A DNA stretch of 38,936 nucleotides from Frankia alni (GCA_026225295.1 JAMFSN010000139.1:1-38936); one strand, 5' to 3'; positions 24,290 to 33,734 are shown, counted from the stretch's first letter. Program-made: numbers and translations. Notes: generated by a model from the letters alone, not told the origin.

Positions 24290-24365
24290 GCCCCTTTAGC
24301 TCAGTCGGCAGAGCGTCTCCATGGTAAGGAGAAGGTCTACGGTTCGATTCCGTAAAGGGGCTCCA
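24290..24365 (+). tRNA. tRNA-Thr (GGT)
   Basis: Acceptor GCCCCTT (24290-24296) pairs with AAGGGGC (24355-24361). The anticodon loop ATGGTAA has anticodon GGT; the T-arm TACGG/CCGTA encloses TTCGATT. The discriminator T is at 24362 and an encoded CCA follows at 24363-24365. It starts the conserved tRNA-Thr, tRNA-Met, rpmG order. Confidence 0.97.
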
Positions 24366-24643
24366 TCGTTTTACCGCCTAACGGCACATCGTCACCGATC
24401 GCTGCTTCCTCGCCTTTGTCGGGTGGGGAATTGCATTCACGCCCTTTTATCTTGGCGTTGCGGTTCGGAGTGCGGCATTTCCCCGGGGCCGGCGGTTTTC
24501 GGTGAGTCGTCACTTCCCGATCACGCTGTTCGTCGAGCGGTGAGCCCGCCGCACTCATTTTTTCGCGCCGGCCGTTGTCCACAGCCGCGCCGTTGTCCAC
24601 AGGTCTGGATTCTTTCCGGTCGCGCTGTCGCCCGGCGTCCAGC
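24366..24643. other. Spacer between tRNA-Thr and the next gene
   Basis: About 280 bases, relatively A+T-rich near 24440-24570 (CTTTTATCTTGG, CATTTTTTCG). No gene is seen apart from the DnaA boxes and the probable promoter of the gene at 24644. The T-rich run near 24555-24564 lacks a convincing hairpin. Confidence 0.35.
24575..24601 (+). promoter_or_regulatory. Two direct DnaA boxes
   Basis: TTGTCCACA is at 24575-24583 and again at 24593-24601, same strand, 18 bases apart start to start. This is the preferred actinobacterial DnaA box (as in Streptomyces oriC). The pair lies 43-69 bases before the next start codon, where DnaA could affect transcription. oriC itself is not suggested: there is no large box cluster, dnaA or dnaN. 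Confidence 0.55.
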
Positions 24644-25606
24644 ATGGATTCCATGACGACCCTGACCTTGTCCGTTCCCAGAACGCTGGCCGCGATCTAC
24701 CTCGTTCCGGTGGCCGCCCCGCTGCGCGATCCCGCGACCCTGGTCCGCCGCGAAATCGAACGACGCGTGGGGGAGCCGTTGCGGCACCTCATCCTGGACG
24801 CCCTCGGGCGCGGCCAGGCGCGGGTCGAAGTGTGGTGGGCCCACGATGTGGCTTTGCCCTCGCCTGACATCTTCGCCGCGATGGGCGCCCCGGCGTCCCT
24901 CCTCCCCGCTGTGCGGCACGCTCTGCGATTCGTCGTGGTGAGCGTGGTCGGAGTCCCCGGTGCTCCGCCGCTGCACGAATGGGCCGGCCGGGCCATCGCC
25001 GCCACCGTCGCCGGCGCCATCGGGGGCCCGGTGGTCGACGTGTTCACGCCCCGGTTGATGGGGGCGGACGAGGCGGCCGGCTCACTGCCGACCGGCGACC
25101 GGTCACCACCCCTCGCCGGGTGGCTGTTCGTGCCCTACTCACCCACCGGGGGCGGCTACCGGGCGACCACCCGCGGGCTCGGTCGGTTCGGCCTCCCCGA
25201 GTTGCAGACCCGGGTCGTGCCCGGGGAACTGATGGTGCCGTGGTGTCGGGTCCTCACCGGTATCGCGTCCCGGCTGCTGGACGCCTGGCACGAGCGGTTG
25301 CGGACCTGGGACGACGCTCCGGCCGCTTTCCTCGAGCTGCCGGCCGAGCTGGACGTGACCGCTGCCGCGGTCGCCGAGGCCTACGGCGGGACGCCCACCG
25401 CCGAGGTCGAGCCCGGCCGGGCGGATCCGGGCCGGGCCGCCGGGGGCATCGGGCTCGTGCTCGACCCGATCGGTCCGGACCGCGAAACATTCCTCACCGT
25501 CGTGCCCCCCGAGGGCTTCGCCGGGACACCGGACGAGCATCTCGCGGCAGTGTGCGCGGCGACCGGCACGACCGCGGTTGCCGCTGGTCCGAGGGGCGTC
25601 CCGTGA
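24644..25606 (+). CDS. Hypothetical protein between tRNA-Thr and tRNA-Met
   Basis: 320 residues from ATG 24644; ATG 24653 (MTTLTLSVPRT) is equally possible and neither has a good ribosome site. Segments: LAAIYLVPVAAPLRDPATLV, VWWAHDVALPSPD, a helical ALRFVVVSVVGVPGAPPLHE, a Gly-rich AATVAGAIGGPVVDVFTPRL, GWLFVPYSPTGGGYRATTRG, RLLDAWHERLRTW. It looks soluble and single-domain, with no signal or TM helix. I do not recognise the family. Codon use is normal for the neighbourhood and the long frame with strong third-position GC argues for a real gene. Likely lone. Confidence 0.6.
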   Translation: MDSMTTLTLSVPRTLAAIYLVPVAAPLRDPATLVRREIERRVGEPLRHLILDALGRGQARVEVWWAHDVALPSPDIFAAMGAPASLLPAVRHALRFVVVSVVGVPGAPPLHEWAGRAIAATVAGAIGGPVVDVFTPRLMGADEAAGSLPTGDRSPPLAGWLFVPYSPTGGGYRATTRGLGRFGLPELQTRVVPGELMVPWCRVLTGIASRLLDAWHERLRTWDDAPAAFLELPAELDVTAAAVAEAYGGTPTAEVEPGRADPGRAAGGIGLVLDPIGPDRETFLTVVPPEGFAGTPDEHLAAVCAATGTTAVAAGPRGVP

Positions 25607-25794
25607 CGGACCCGTGAGTGGTCACGGTGCCGTCAGCGTTCGCGTCGGGACGCGACGGGCGGGTGGCGAAGGGCGCCCGGCGAGCAGTGCGGGGGCCCTC
25701 CCGACCCCCGGACGGCAACCCGGCCGGGACGCGCGCGCCGCGCCCGGCCCAAGTCCCGGTACTCTTATTGCGGTCCCGGCTGCGTCGGGCGCTA

Positions 25795-25868
25795 GGCGGT
25801 GTAGCTCAGTTAGGCAGAGCAAGCGGCTCATAATCGCTGTGTCGCCGGTTCAAATCCGGCCACCGCTA
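25795..25868 (+). tRNA. tRNA-Met (CAT), elongator type
   Basis: Acceptor GGCGGTG (25795-25801) pairs with CACCGCT (25861-25867) with one G-U. The anticodon loop CTCATAA has CAT. The T-arm GCCGG/CCGGC encloses TTCAAAT. The discriminator A is at 25868; CCA is not fully encoded. A full first acceptor pair and no three-GC anticodon stem favour the elongator type. TACTCT at 25760-25765 could be the -10. Confidence 0.93.
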
Positions 25869-25956
25869 CCGACCAGGATCGTCCCGGTCGACATGGCTCA
25901 GGTTGGTCCCATACCCTGAACTGTCGACACCCGTCCATAGCAGGAGGCTTGGCACA

Positions 25957-26121
25957 GTGGCCGCCACCGATGTCCGTCCGAAGATCACCATGGCGTGCCA
26001 GGTGTGTAAGCACCGGAACTACATCACGCGCAAGAACCGCCGCAACGACCCGGATCGCCTGGAACTGAAGAAGTTCTGCCCGAATTGCCGTTGCCACCAG
26101 GAGCACCGCGAGACCCGCTAG
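25957..26121 (+). CDS. rpmG: 50S ribosomal protein L33
   Basis: 54 residues from GTG 25957 with AGGAGG nine bases upstream. [20 protein letters not shown] and [17 protein letters not shown] give the two Cys pairs (CxxC...CxxC) of the zinc-ribbon type of L33. It joins the large subunit near the E site. Position after tRNA-Met and before the HadAB genes is the usual actinobacterial order. Confidence 0.96.
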   Translation: MAATDVRPKITMACQVCKHRNYITRKNRRNDPDRLELKKFCPNCRCHQEHRETR

Positions 26122-26469
26122 ACCATGGCCGTCCGGTCGTCGGTGGGCGCGACGGCTGGCCGTCCCCGCCGGCTCGCCCGTTGTGCGCCTCCGGCCGTGA
26201 TCAGTGGGCGCACCCGGCTGTCTCCACGGCTCTGCCGCGTTGCCCGCGTCGGCGGCCGCTCGGGTCGACCCCACCGCGGCTCGGACAGCGGCGCGCGGCG
26301 CGAGCCGTAGTCACTGGCCACCCAGCACCTGACATCCAGCACCCAACATCCACAAGCCCGCGCTCCGGTGGTCGGGGCCGGGATGACCGCGCAGCTGAGC
26401 GGGCGCCCGGTCCGACCCGTCCATCGGCGGCCGGGTCAGCGTCGCGACGCGGCGGATCGGAGGCGGCTT
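26122..26469. other. Intergenic region between rpmG and hadA
   Basis: About 350 bases with several short repeats (CCAGCACC, CAGTGGGCGC) but no gene or terminator I can support. Any open frame here reads as low-complexity shadow. The hadA promoter should lie at its right end. Confidence 0.35.
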
Positions 26470-26928
26470 ATGGCGATCAACCCGGACTTCCTCGGCCGGA
26501 CGTTCACGGGCGAGAGTCCGTTTGTCGTCGGCCGGGAGCACATCCGCCAGTTCGCCGAGGCGATCGGCGATTCCAACCCGCTCTACCACGACGTCGACGC
26601 GGCCAAGGCGGCCGGCTACTCCGACCTCGTGGCTCCGCCGACCTTCCTCACCGCGGTGGCGCTGCGGCGCCGGACGGTCGACGTGCACGACCCCGACCTG
26701 AATCTGAACTACGAACAGGTGGTGCACGGCGAGCAGCGTTACCGGCTCGAGCGCCCGGTGGTCGCCGGGGACGAGCTGATCGTGACCGGGACCATCACCG
26801 AGATCCGGGTCGCCGGCCGGAATGAGCTCATCGGCACCACGTACGAATTCCGGACGACCGCCGGCGAGGTCGTCGCCACCGCTGTGTCCACGCTCGTGTC
26901 GCGCGGCACCGCTCCCGGGAAGGACTGA
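26470..26928 (+). CDS. hadA: HadA-type (3R)-hydroxyacyl-ACP dehydratase subunit, hotdog fold
   Basis: 152 residues from ATG 26470, with GGAGGCGG six bases upstream. FAS1-like/MaoC N-terminal hotdog: RTFTGESPFVVGREHIRQF, EAIGDSNPLYHDVDAAKAAG, VAPPTFLTAVALRR. As in mycobacterial HadA it lacks its own catalytic HxxD-like set and should stabilise HadB and hold the acyl chain. Dehydrates 3-hydroxyacyl-ACP in fatty acid elongation. Stop is one base from the hadB start. Confidence 0.85.
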   Translation: MAINPDFLGRTFTGESPFVVGREHIRQFAEAIGDSNPLYHDVDAAKAAGYSDLVAPPTFLTAVALRRRTVDVHDPDLNLNYEQVVHGEQRYRLERPVVAGDELIVTGTITEIRVAGRNELIGTTYEFRTTAGEVVATAVSTLVSRGTAPGKD

Positions 26929-26929
26929 C

Positions 26930-27364
26930 ATGACCGCCACCGTCGCCTACGACGACGTCGAGGTGGGCACCCAGCTTCCGGAGCAGGCCTTTCCGATCCG
27001 GCGGGTCGATCTCGTCCGCTACTGCGGCGCATCGGGCGACTTCAACGTCATCCACTGGAACGAACGGCTCGCGACCGCGGTCGGACTGCCGAACGTCATC
27101 GCCCACGGCATGTTCACGATGGCCGCCGCGGCCCGGCTGGTCACCGACTGGGCGGGCGACCCCGGAGCGGTCGTCGAGTACGGGGTCCGGTTCTCCTCGC
27201 CCGTCCCCGTCCCCGACGATTCCGAAGGCGCCACGATCCGGGTCACCGGCGTGGTGGAGAAGAAGCTCGACGGGGATCGGGTGGTGGTGAACCTGACGGT
27301 CCGCGCCGACAGCGTCGAATCGAAGGTCCTGACCGCCGCCCGGGCCACCGTCCAGCTGGCCTGA
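26930..27364 (+). CDS. hadB: HadB-type MaoC dehydratase, catalytic subunit
   Basis: 144 residues from ATG 26930, one base after the hadA stop (TGACATG). It carries the MaoC hydratase-2 motif: SGDFNVIHWNE (Asp and His of the active site) followed by VIAHGMFTMAAAARLV, and the hotdog helix. It removes water from 3-hydroxyacyl-ACP, with HadA as partner. A strong hairpin follows at 27413. Confidence 0.9.
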   Translation: MTATVAYDDVEVGTQLPEQAFPIRRVDLVRYCGASGDFNVIHWNERLATAVGLPNVIAHGMFTMAAAARLVTDWAGDPGAVVEYGVRFSSPVPVPDDSEGATIRVTGVVEKKLDGDRVVVNLTVRADSVESKVLTAARATVQLA

Positions 27365-27412
27365 GCGCCGCCGACGTGACCGGCGTTCCGGCCCGGGTCC
27401 ATCGAAGGCGGC

Positions 27413-27446
27413 GGGGACAGCGGACCGCGGGCGGTCCGCTGTCCCC
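27413..27446. terminator. Bidirectional hairpin between hadB and aminotransferase
   Basis: GGGGACAGCGGACC (27413-27426) pairs perfectly with GGTCCGCTGTCCCC (27433-27446) over a six-base loop. It sits between convergent genes, so it can end both transcripts. There is no T tract, as is usual in high-GC actinobacteria. Confidence 0.75.
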
Positions 27447-27500
27447 TACCGACCTTCGGGGCGCCGACCTTCGCGGCGCCCCCGTCGGGCCAGCCCCGAC

Positions 27501-28700
27501 TCAGTCGGCTTCGGCCAGCAGGTCCACGATGCGGCGCACGCCTTCGGCCAGATCGTCGTCACCCAGCGCATAGGACAACCGGGCGAAGCCCGGCGTGCCG
27601 AACGCCTCGCCCGGTACGACCGCCACGCCGACCTCTTCGAGAATGAGCTGCGCGAGCTCGGCGGAACTGCCCGGAGTCTTCCCGCGCAGCGTGCGGCCCA
27701 CCGCGTCGACCAGCGACGGGTAGCAGTAGAACGCGCCCTCCGGCAGCGGGCAGACGACGCCCGGCGCTTCGGACAGCATCCGGTGCATGGTCAGCCGCCG
27801 CCGGTCGAACGCCACCCGCATTTCCGCGACCGCGTCGAGCGAACCGCCGACCGCCGCGTAGGCCGCCGCCTGGGCCACGTTCGAGACGTTGGAGGTGGCG
27901 TGGGACTGCAGGTTGGTCGCCGCCGTGACCACGTCCTTCGGGCCGATCAACCAGCCCACCCGCCAGCCGGTCATCGCGTACGTCTTGGCGACGCCGTTGA
28001 CGATGATGCAGCGATCGGCGATCTCCGGAACCTCGACCGGCATGGATGCGAACGACGCATCCCCGTAGACGAGGTGTTCGTAGATCTCGTCGGCGATCAC
28101 CCACAGGTCGTTGGCCGCCGCCCAGCGGCCGATCTCGGCCACCTCCGCCGGAGTGTGCACGGCGCCCGTCGGGTTGGACGGCGAGCAGAACAACAGCACC
28201 TTGGTGCGCGGCGTCCGCGCCGCCTCCAACTGCTCGACAGTGACCCGGTAGCCCTGCTCAGGCCCGGTCGGGACCTCGACGACGAGCCCGCCCGCGAGCC
28301 GGATGGACTCCGGGTAGGTGGTCCAGTAGGGAGCCGGCAGGAGCACCTCGTCGCCCGGGTCGAGCAGCGTGGCGAACGCCTGGTAAACCGCCTGCTTGCC
28401 GCCGTTCGTCACCAGTACCTGGCCGGCCGGGACCGAGAAACCGGAGTCGCGCCGGGTCTTCTCGGCGATCGCCTCCTTGAGTTCGGGCAGGCCACCGGCC
28501 GGGGTGTAGTGGTGCATGCGGGGATCGCGGCACGCCTTCTCGGCCGCCGCGACGACGTGCTCCGGCGTCGGGAAGTCCGGTTCACCGGCCCCGAAGCCGA
28601 TGACGTCGCGCCCCGCGGCGCGCATGGCCTTGGCGGTCGCGTCGACAGCCAGGGTTGCGGAAGGTGCGATGCCGCCCACGCGGCGTGAGATCCGAGCCAT
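27501..28700 (-). CDS. aspC: PLP-dependent aspartate aminotransferase (class I)
   Basis: 399 residues from ATG 28700. Family residues: [35 protein letters not shown] (Asn176), [10 protein letters not shown] (Asp204, Tyr207), [16 protein letters not shown] with the PLP-Schiff-base Lys239 and Arg247. It moves the amino group from aspartate to 2-oxoglutarate (subgroup I-gamma type). Same position as in other actinobacteria, upstream of tRNA-Trp and secE, but on the opposite strand. In many relatives murB also lies in this interval; it is absent here. Confidence 0.9.
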   Translation of the reverse strand: MARISRRVGGIAPSATLAVDATAKAMRAAGRDVIGFGAGEPDFPTPEHVVAAAEKACRDPRMHHYTPAGGLPELKEAIAEKTRRDSGFSVPAGQVLVTNGGKQAVYQAFATLLDPGDEVLLPAPYWTTYPESIRLAGGLVVEVPTGPEQGYRVTVEQLEAARTPRTKVLLFCSPSNPTGAVHTPAEVAEIGRWAAANDLWVIADEIYEHLVYGDASFASMPVEVPEIADRCIIVNGVAKTYAMTGWRVGWLIGPKDVVTAATNLQSHATSNVSNVAQAAAYAAVGGSLDAVAEMRVAFDRRRLTMHRMLSEAPGVVCPLPEGAFYCYPSLVDAVGRTLRGKTPGSSAELAQLILEEVGVAVVPGEAFGTPGFARLSYALGDDDLAEGVRRIVDLLAEAD

Positions 28701-28965
28701 AGGTACATGGTCCCACGTCCGTCCGGCATCCCGCCGCCGGGTTTCTGGCCGCTCGCCCGACCGTCGACCGGCGGCGCGGCGACCCGCGCGGCCGGGGCGC
28801 CACTTCGACCCGACGACCTTCGGGCCGGCGGTGATGTCCGAGTGGCGTGGGGAACAGGTATGCTCATCGCGTCCGGGGTTGACCGCCCTCGTTCAGGCAC
28901 GCCACCAGCAATGCCCTGTCGTGGTAGGTCCCGTCGTGGTAGGTCGTCCCCGGGTGGCGGACCCT

Positions 28966-29038
28966 AGGGGCGTGGCTCAATTGGTAGAGCACCGGTCTCC
29001 AAAACCGGCGGTTGCAGGTTCGAGTCCTGTCGCCCCTG
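28966..29038 (+). tRNA. tRNA-Trp (CCA)
   Basis: Acceptor AGGGGCG (28966-28972) pairs with CGCCCCT (29031-29037). The anticodon loop CTCCAAA has CCA; the T-arm GCAGG/CCTGT encloses TTCGAGT. The discriminator G is at 29038; the CCA tail is not encoded. Ahead of it, GTCGTGGTAGGTC is duplicated at 28917-28946. Conserved neighbour of secE. Confidence 0.96.
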
Positions 29039-29225
29039 CAGTTCCGGACGGCCAACGGCGGCGCGGCCGACTTCCTCACCGCGCCGTGGTGGCCGCCGGG
29101 CGGTGTTCGGGCAGCACGGATGAGACGCAGCACGCATGACCAGCCCCACGACGGTCGACGACAGACAGGCGACAGACAACAGTCAGCGACACACGCTGCT
29201 CAGCGATGACGGACAGGTGACGTAA

Positions 29226-29480
29226 GTGGCGACAGACACGCGTGACGCGGCCCCGCGGTCCGGCACGCCCGCGCGCCCGGCGCGGTCCACCCGCCGCCGT
29301 ATCACCCCGCTCCAGTTCTATCGGGAGATCATCGCCGAGCTGCGGAAGGTCATCTATCCCAGCCGCACGGAGCTGGTGACCTACGTGGCGGTCGTCCTGG
29401 TCTTCGTGTCGGCAATGGTGGCGGTCGTCGCCTCGCTCGACTTCGGGCTGACGAAGGCGGTACTCGCGATCTTCGGTTAG
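29226..29480 (+). CDS. secE: Preprotein translocase subunit SecE
   Basis: 84 residues from GTG 29226. A 27-residue basic tail is followed by the amphipathic LQFYREIIAELRKVIYPSRT and one TM helix (VTYVAVVLVFVSAMVAVVAS), the standard short SecE. It is an essential part of the SecYEG membrane channel. nusG follows 57 bases downstream, and the pair is a conserved operon. Confidence 0.95.
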   Translation: MATDTRDAAPRSGTPARPARSTRRRITPLQFYREIIAELRKVIYPSRTELVTYVAVVLVFVSAMVAVVASLDFGLTKAVLAIFG

Positions 29481-29537
29481 CGCCGGGATCAGCGTCCCGC
29501 ACCACATACGAGCACGACAACCCAAAGGATTTCCCGC

Positions 29538-30380
29538 GTGTCCCAGTATTCCGACCAACCCACCTCCGAGCAGGAGGAGGCGGTCGACGCCCTCGACCCG
29601 GTCGCCGAGTACGAGCGCGACGAGGTGGCGAGCACCGCGGCCGGAGCCACGGCCGACGAGGGCGAGCTCGGCGCCGGTGTGACCGGCGTCGACGAGGGTC
29701 CCGGCTATCTCGACGAGAACGGCTACGCGGCGAAGAACGGTGCCGCCGCGGACGGCGCGACCCCCACCCCGGCCGCCGAGGCCCCGGTCGAGGACGAGGA
29801 GCCGCTGGACCCGGCCGAGGAGATCCGTCGGGCCCTGGAAGAGGCGCCCGGCGACTGGTACGTCGTGCACTCCTACGCCGGCTACGAGAACAAGGTCAAA
29901 ACCAACCTTGAGACCCGCATCTCCAGCCTCAACATGGAGGATTTCATCTTCCAGATCGAGGTGCCCACCGAAGAGGTGCCGGTCATCAAGAACGGCAAGC
30001 GCCAGATGGTCATGCAGAAGAAGTATCCGGGGTACATCTACGTCCGGATGGAGCTGACCGACCAGTCCTGGTCGGCGGTTCGCAACACGCCGGGCGTGAC
30101 CGGCTTCGTCGGCCTCACCAACCGGCCGTCGCCGTTGCGCCGCGAAGAGGTCGTCTCGATTCTCGTTCCCGAGGTCGAGAAGGAGAAGAAGGTCGAGACG
30201 GTCCGGGCCCAGGAGTTCGAGGTCGGCGAGTCGGTGACCGTCATGGACGGTCCGTTCGCCACTCTGCCCGCGACGATCAGCGAGATCAACACCGATGCCC
30301 AGCGCCTCAAGGTGCTGGTCTCGATCTTCGGCCGCGAGACGCCGGTCGAGCTGCAGTTCAACCAGGTCGCGAAGATCTAG
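29538..30380 (+). CDS. nusG: Transcription elongation factor NusG
   Basis: 280 residues from GTG 29538. A ~105-residue acidic N-terminal extension (as in Streptomyces NusG) is followed by the NGN domain from [20 protein letters not shown] to [17 protein letters not shown] and the KOW domain at [20 protein letters not shown] to the end. It binds the RNA polymerase clamp and links to Rho or ribosomal S10. Downstream, GGCGGCG...CGCCGCC (30391-30424) around a TTTTTT forms a possible hairpin before rplK. Confidence 0.96.
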   Translation: MSQYSDQPTSEQEEAVDALDPVAEYERDEVASTAAGATADEGELGAGVTGVDEGPGYLDENGYAAKNGAAADGATPTPAAEAPVEDEEPLDPAEEIRRALEEAPGDWYVVHSYAGYENKVKTNLETRISSLNMEDFIFQIEVPTEEVPVIKNGKRQMVMQKKYPGYIYVRMELTDQSWSAVRNTPGVTGFVGLTNRPSPLRREEVVSILVPEVEKEKKVETVRAQEFEVGESVTVMDGPFATLPATISEINTDAQRLKVLVSIFGRETPVELQFNQVAKI

Positions 30381-30518
30381 AGGGCCAAAGGCGGCGGGAT
30401 CATGGTCTTTTTTCGCGCCGCCGGAGGCCGCGGTCCCCGGATCACCGGCCCGGTTACGTACCCTCGAGATCGCTGACGGCGGTCCCGTTGTCACCCACCC
30501 GCTCGTAGGAAGACGCAG

Positions 30519-30950
30519 ATGCCTCCCAAGAAGAAGGTCTCAGCGGTCATCAAGCTGCAGATCAACGCTGGTGCCGCCAACCCGGCGCCGCCCGTCGGGC
30601 CCGCGCTCGGCCAGCACGGTGTGAACATCATGGAGTTCTGCCGGCAGTACAACGCCGCGACCGAGTCGCAGCGCGGCAACGTCGTGCCGGTGGAGATCAC
30701 GGTTTACGAAGACCGTTCCTTCACGTTCGTCACCAAGACCCCGCCCGCCGCGAAGCTCATCCTCAAGGCGGCCGGCGTCGACAAGGGCAGCGGCGTTCCG
30801 CAACGCGACAAGGTCGGCTCGCTCAATGCCGCCCAGGTCCGTGAGATCGCCCAGACGAAGCTCCAGGACCTCAACGCCAACTCGATCGAGGCGGCCGAGA
30901 AGATCATCGCTGGCACCGCCCGGTCGATGGGCATTGTCGTCCGCGACTAG
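30519..30950 (+). CDS. rplK: 50S ribosomal protein L11
   Basis: 143 residues from ATG 30519. The N-terminal domain has [20 protein letters not shown] and the C-terminal one [13 protein letters not shown] and [10 protein letters not shown]. It binds 23S rRNA at the GTPase-associated centre, the thiostrepton site; the Pro-rich [10 protein letters not shown] is intact. rplA follows after a 122-base gap. Confidence 0.97.
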   Translation: MPPKKKVSAVIKLQINAGAANPAPPVGPALGQHGVNIMEFCRQYNAATESQRGNVVPVEITVYEDRSFTFVTKTPPAAKLILKAAGVDKGSGVPQRDKVGSLNAAQVREIAQTKLQDLNANSIEAAEKIIAGTARSMGIVVRD

Positions 30951-31072
30951 CGGACCGGTCCGGGCCGTACCGGAACTACGCGGCCCACCGCGGTAAAGCC
31001 ACACAGACCCACCGCCACCTGTGGGAGGACGCCGGCCTGGCCCGGTGCCCGCCTGAACCACGAGGAGAGATC

Positions 31073-31786
31073 ATGAAGCGCAGCAAGGCGTACCGCGCCG
31101 CCGCCGAGAAGATCGACTACGAGCGGGTCTACAGCCCGCTCGAGGCCGTCCGGCTGGCCCGCGACACCTCCACCACCAAGTACGACGCGACCGTCGAGGT
31201 CGCCATCCGGCTCGGGGTCGACCCCCGCAAGGCCGACCAGATGGTCCGCGGCACGGTCAACCTGCCCCACGGCACGGGCCGTTCGCCCCGGGTCGCTGTG
31301 TTCGCCGCCGGCGAGAAGGCCACCGAGGCCGAGGCGGCCGGCGCGGACATCATCGGCAGCGACGACCTGGTCGCGCGCATCCAGGGCGGGTTCCTGGACT
31401 TCGACGCGACCGTCGCGACGCCCGACCAGATGGCCAAGGTCGGGAGGATCGCCCGCATCCTCGGCCCGCGCGGTCTCATGCCGAACCCGAAGACCGGCAC
31501 GGTCACGCTCGACATCGCCAAGGCGGTCGGCGACATCAAGGGCGGCAAGATCTCGTTCCGCGTCGACAAGCAGGGCAACCTGCACCTGGTGATCGGCAAG
31601 GCCGGTTTCACCGAGGAGCAGCTCGTCGAGAACTACACCGCCGCGCTGGACGAGGTCGTCCGGGTCAAGCCGTCGGCGGCCAAGGGCCGGTACCTACGCA
31701 AGATCACCTTCACCACCACCATGGGCCCCGGCATCCCGGTGGACCCGAACCGGACCCGGAACCTCAGCGAGGACGTGAACGCCTAG
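31073..31786 (+). CDS. rplA: 50S ribosomal protein L1
   Basis: 237 residues from ATG 31073 with CGAGGAGAG seven bases upstream. Core motifs [39 protein letters not shown] and [20 protein letters not shown] are present and length is normal. It forms the L1 stalk and may repress its own operon by binding mRNA. Confidence 0.97.
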   Translation: MKRSKAYRAAAEKIDYERVYSPLEAVRLARDTSTTKYDATVEVAIRLGVDPRKADQMVRGTVNLPHGTGRSPRVAVFAAGEKATEAEAAGADIIGSDDLVARIQGGFLDFDATVATPDQMAKVGRIARILGPRGLMPNPKTGTVTLDIAKAVGDIKGGKISFRVDKQGNLHLVIGKAGFTEEQLVENYTAALDEVVRVKPSAAKGRYLRKITFTTTMGPGIPVDPNRTRNLSEDVNA

Positions 31787-31898
31787 TCCGCGTCCGCACG
31801 TTCTCGTCCGCGGGCTGGTTGGCCGGAAGCGGCCGGCCGCCCCGCGGCGGCTGAGCAGACTGGCCGCCCCGGCGGCGTTCGGGGCCTGTTACAGCCTG

Positions 31899-31904
31899 TA
31901 TAGT
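31899..31904 (+). promoter_or_regulatory. rplJ: -10 element of the rplJL promoter
   Basis: TATAGT, in a short A+T-rich interval 246 bases before rplJ. The -35 site is poor (CGTTCG, 17 bases upstream), so confidence is moderate. Confidence 0.45.
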
Positions 31905-31910
31905 TGACCA

Positions 31911-32145
31911 CGTACCAAGCCGAAGACCGTTGGTTGCCGCACCTCTTCCGGGTGGGGCCGAAGGTTCCGGGAATCGTCGGGACGGCCCGCGCAGGTGAGG
32001 GTGCGAACGCTGGGTTCCTCAGCCGCTCGGGTCTCCCGGGTTGGCGGGCGGTGCACCCGGTGTCCCGCTCCCGGCGCCCGCGCCGGGGGCGTTCGTCGTT
32101 TCGGAGCTCTTCGGGTGGCCGACGTGTCGCACGAAGCAGAAGGAG
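31911..32145 (+). ncRNA. L10 leader (rplJL autoregulatory mRNA leader)
   Basis: About 240 nucleotides between the promoter and rplJ without a gene. It begins CGTACCAAGCCGAAGACCGT and includes GCGCAGGTGAGGGTGCGAAC, which resemble the actinobacterial L10 leader where the L10(L7/L12)4 complex binds to repress rplJL. The 3' part (GCGCCCGCGCCGGGGGCG, 32076-32093) can form a hairpin. Assigned from synteny and partial motif memory. Confidence 0.6.
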
Positions 32146-32149
32146 CCCG

Positions 32150-32728
32150 ATGGCGAATCCCGAGAAGCTCGCCGCCGTGGCGGAGATCGTCGAGTCGTTC
32201 CGCGGTTCGTCCGCCGCGCTACTGACCGAGTACCGCGGCCTCACGGTGAGCCAGCTCACCGAGCTGCGCCGCTCGCTCGGCGAAGGCGCCCAGTACGCGG
32301 TGGTCAAGAACACCCTGACGAAGATCGCGGCCCAGCAGGCCGGCGTCGACGGACTGGAGAGCCTGCTCTCCGGGCCGACGGCGGTGGCCTTCGTTTCCGG
32401 TGACCCGGTCGAGGCGGCCAAGGGTCTGCGCGACTTTGCCAAGAACAACCCGGCCCTGATCGTCAAGGGCGGGTACGTCGAGGGCAAGGCGATGTCGGCG
32501 GACGAGATCCGTCGACTGGCCGACCTGGAGTCCCGCGAAGTCCTGCTGGCCAAGCTGGCCGGCGCGATGAACGGCTCCCTGTCCCAGGCGGTCAGCCTGT
32601 TCGCGGCACCGCTGGCGCAGGCGGCCCGACTGGCCGAGGCGTTGCGGGCCAAGCGCGAAGCCGAGGAGGGCGCCAGCGCCCCCGAGGCAGCCCCCGAGGC
32701 CGCGTCCGAAGCGGCCGCCGCCGAATAA
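32150..32728 (+). CDS. rplJ: 50S ribosomal protein L10
   Basis: 192 residues from ATG 32150, with AAGGAG six bases upstream. [35 protein letters not shown] and [20 protein letters not shown] are the L10 signature. The C-terminal helix binds the L7/L12 dimers of the stalk; a 20-residue Ala/Glu-rich tail ends it. rplL follows by 96 bases in one operon. Confidence 0.97.
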   Translation: MANPEKLAAVAEIVESFRGSSAALLTEYRGLTVSQLTELRRSLGEGAQYAVVKNTLTKIAAQQAGVDGLESLLSGPTAVAFVSGDPVEAAKGLRDFAKNNPALIVKGGYVEGKAMSADEIRRLADLESREVLLAKLAGAMNGSLSQAVSLFAAPLAQAARLAEALRAKREAEEGASAPEAAPEAASEAAAAE

Positions 32729-32824
32729 CAGCCCCGTCACCCGAGCGTCACCGCACCGCCCCACCCAGTGCCGCACCCACCCGTCCCATTCGGGACGACA
32801 TCCGTTACGGAAGGACCCGCCACC

Positions 32825-33208
32825 ATGGCGAAGCTCAGCACCGTTGACCTGCTCGACGCCTTCAAGGAGATGACTCTCCTGGAGCTGTCGGAGTTCGTGA
32901 AGCAGTTCGAGGACACCTTCGGCGTCACCGCCGCCGCTCCGGTGGCCGTCGCCGCCGTCGCCGGCCCGGCCGCCCCGGCCGAGGAAGTTGCCGAGCAGGA
33001 CGAGTTCGACGTCGTCCTCGAGGCCGCCGGCGACAAGAAGATCCAGGTCATCAAGGAGGTTCGCTCCCTGACCAGCCTGGGCCTCAAGGAGGCCAAGGAC
33101 CTCGTCGAGGCGGCCCCCAAGGCCGTCCTGGAGAAGGTCACCAAGGAGGACGCCGCCAAGGCCAAGGCGGCCCTCGAAGGTGCCGGCGCCAGCGTCACCG
33201 TCAAGTAG
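32825..33208 (+). CDS. rplL: 50S ribosomal protein L7/L12
   Basis: 127 residues from ATG 32825 (GGAAGG upstream). N-terminal dimer helix [20 protein letters not shown], an Ala/Pro hinge ([16 protein letters not shown]), then the C-terminal factor-binding domain [20 protein letters not shown] and [15 protein letters not shown]. Complete and typical. Confidence 0.98.
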   Translation: MAKLSTVDLLDAFKEMTLLELSEFVKQFEDTFGVTAAAPVAVAAVAGPAAPAEEVAEQDEFDVVLEAAGDKKIQVIKEVRSLTSLGLKEAKDLVEAAPKAVLEKVTKEDAAKAKAALEGAGASVTVK

Positions 33209-33328
33209 ACAGCGCGACTCGGTTCGACACCCGGAGCACCACTTCGGAGCCCCCGATCGGGCGACCCGTCACGGCAATTTCTGTGACGTCGCCCACCGGA
33301 TCCGAGTGATGGATCCCCCCGCGCGTCC

Positions 33329-33373
33329 CCCGACGGGGGCTTTCCCGGGCACTTCCGGGAGGCCCCCGTCGGG
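33329..33373 (+). terminator. Terminator of the rplJL operon
   Basis: CCCGACGGGGGC (33329-33340) pairs with GCCCCCGTCGGG (33362-33373). The 21 bases between contain a second inverted repeat (TCCCGG/CCGGGA). No T tract. It lies 120 bases past rplL and separates it from rpoB. Confidence 0.8.
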
Positions 33374-33705
33374 CGTCTGCGGGGGAGCCGGGGGGAACCC
33401 GGCGGAGTCCGGCCGCCCGGTCGGGCCGCCGCCCCGGGCGGCCGGTCCGGTCCCCGCGCGGGAGCCTCGTCGCCGCTGGCGCGGGGGTTCCCGTGCTGGT
33501 CAGACCAGTCCGGCCGGCCGGGGCGCCGGGCCGCGCGGATCCGGGTCGATCACCCGTCGGACGAGCACCGCGCAGCCGGGGAAGACCCGGGCCGCCGCCC
33601 TCGTTCGACCACCGCACAGCCGGCCAGATCGAAGTTGGGCTTGACGTGACCCGCTGTTACGGAGTTCCATCGTCAGCAACGGTGAGACGATCCAGAAGTG
33701 TGCCC

Positions 33706-33734
33706 TTGAAAGCAGTGCAGCCTTCGGCTACACT
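33706..33734 (+). promoter_or_regulatory. rpoB: rpoBC promoter (sigma-A type)
   Basis: TTGAAA (33706-33711), 17-base spacer, TACACT (33729-33734): a near-consensus housekeeping promoter ~410 bases before rpoB. Expected start near 33741. Confidence 0.75.

Noticed and set aside
24575-24601. Chromosomal origin
   Set aside because: Only two DnaA boxes, no dnaA/dnaN/rpmH context.
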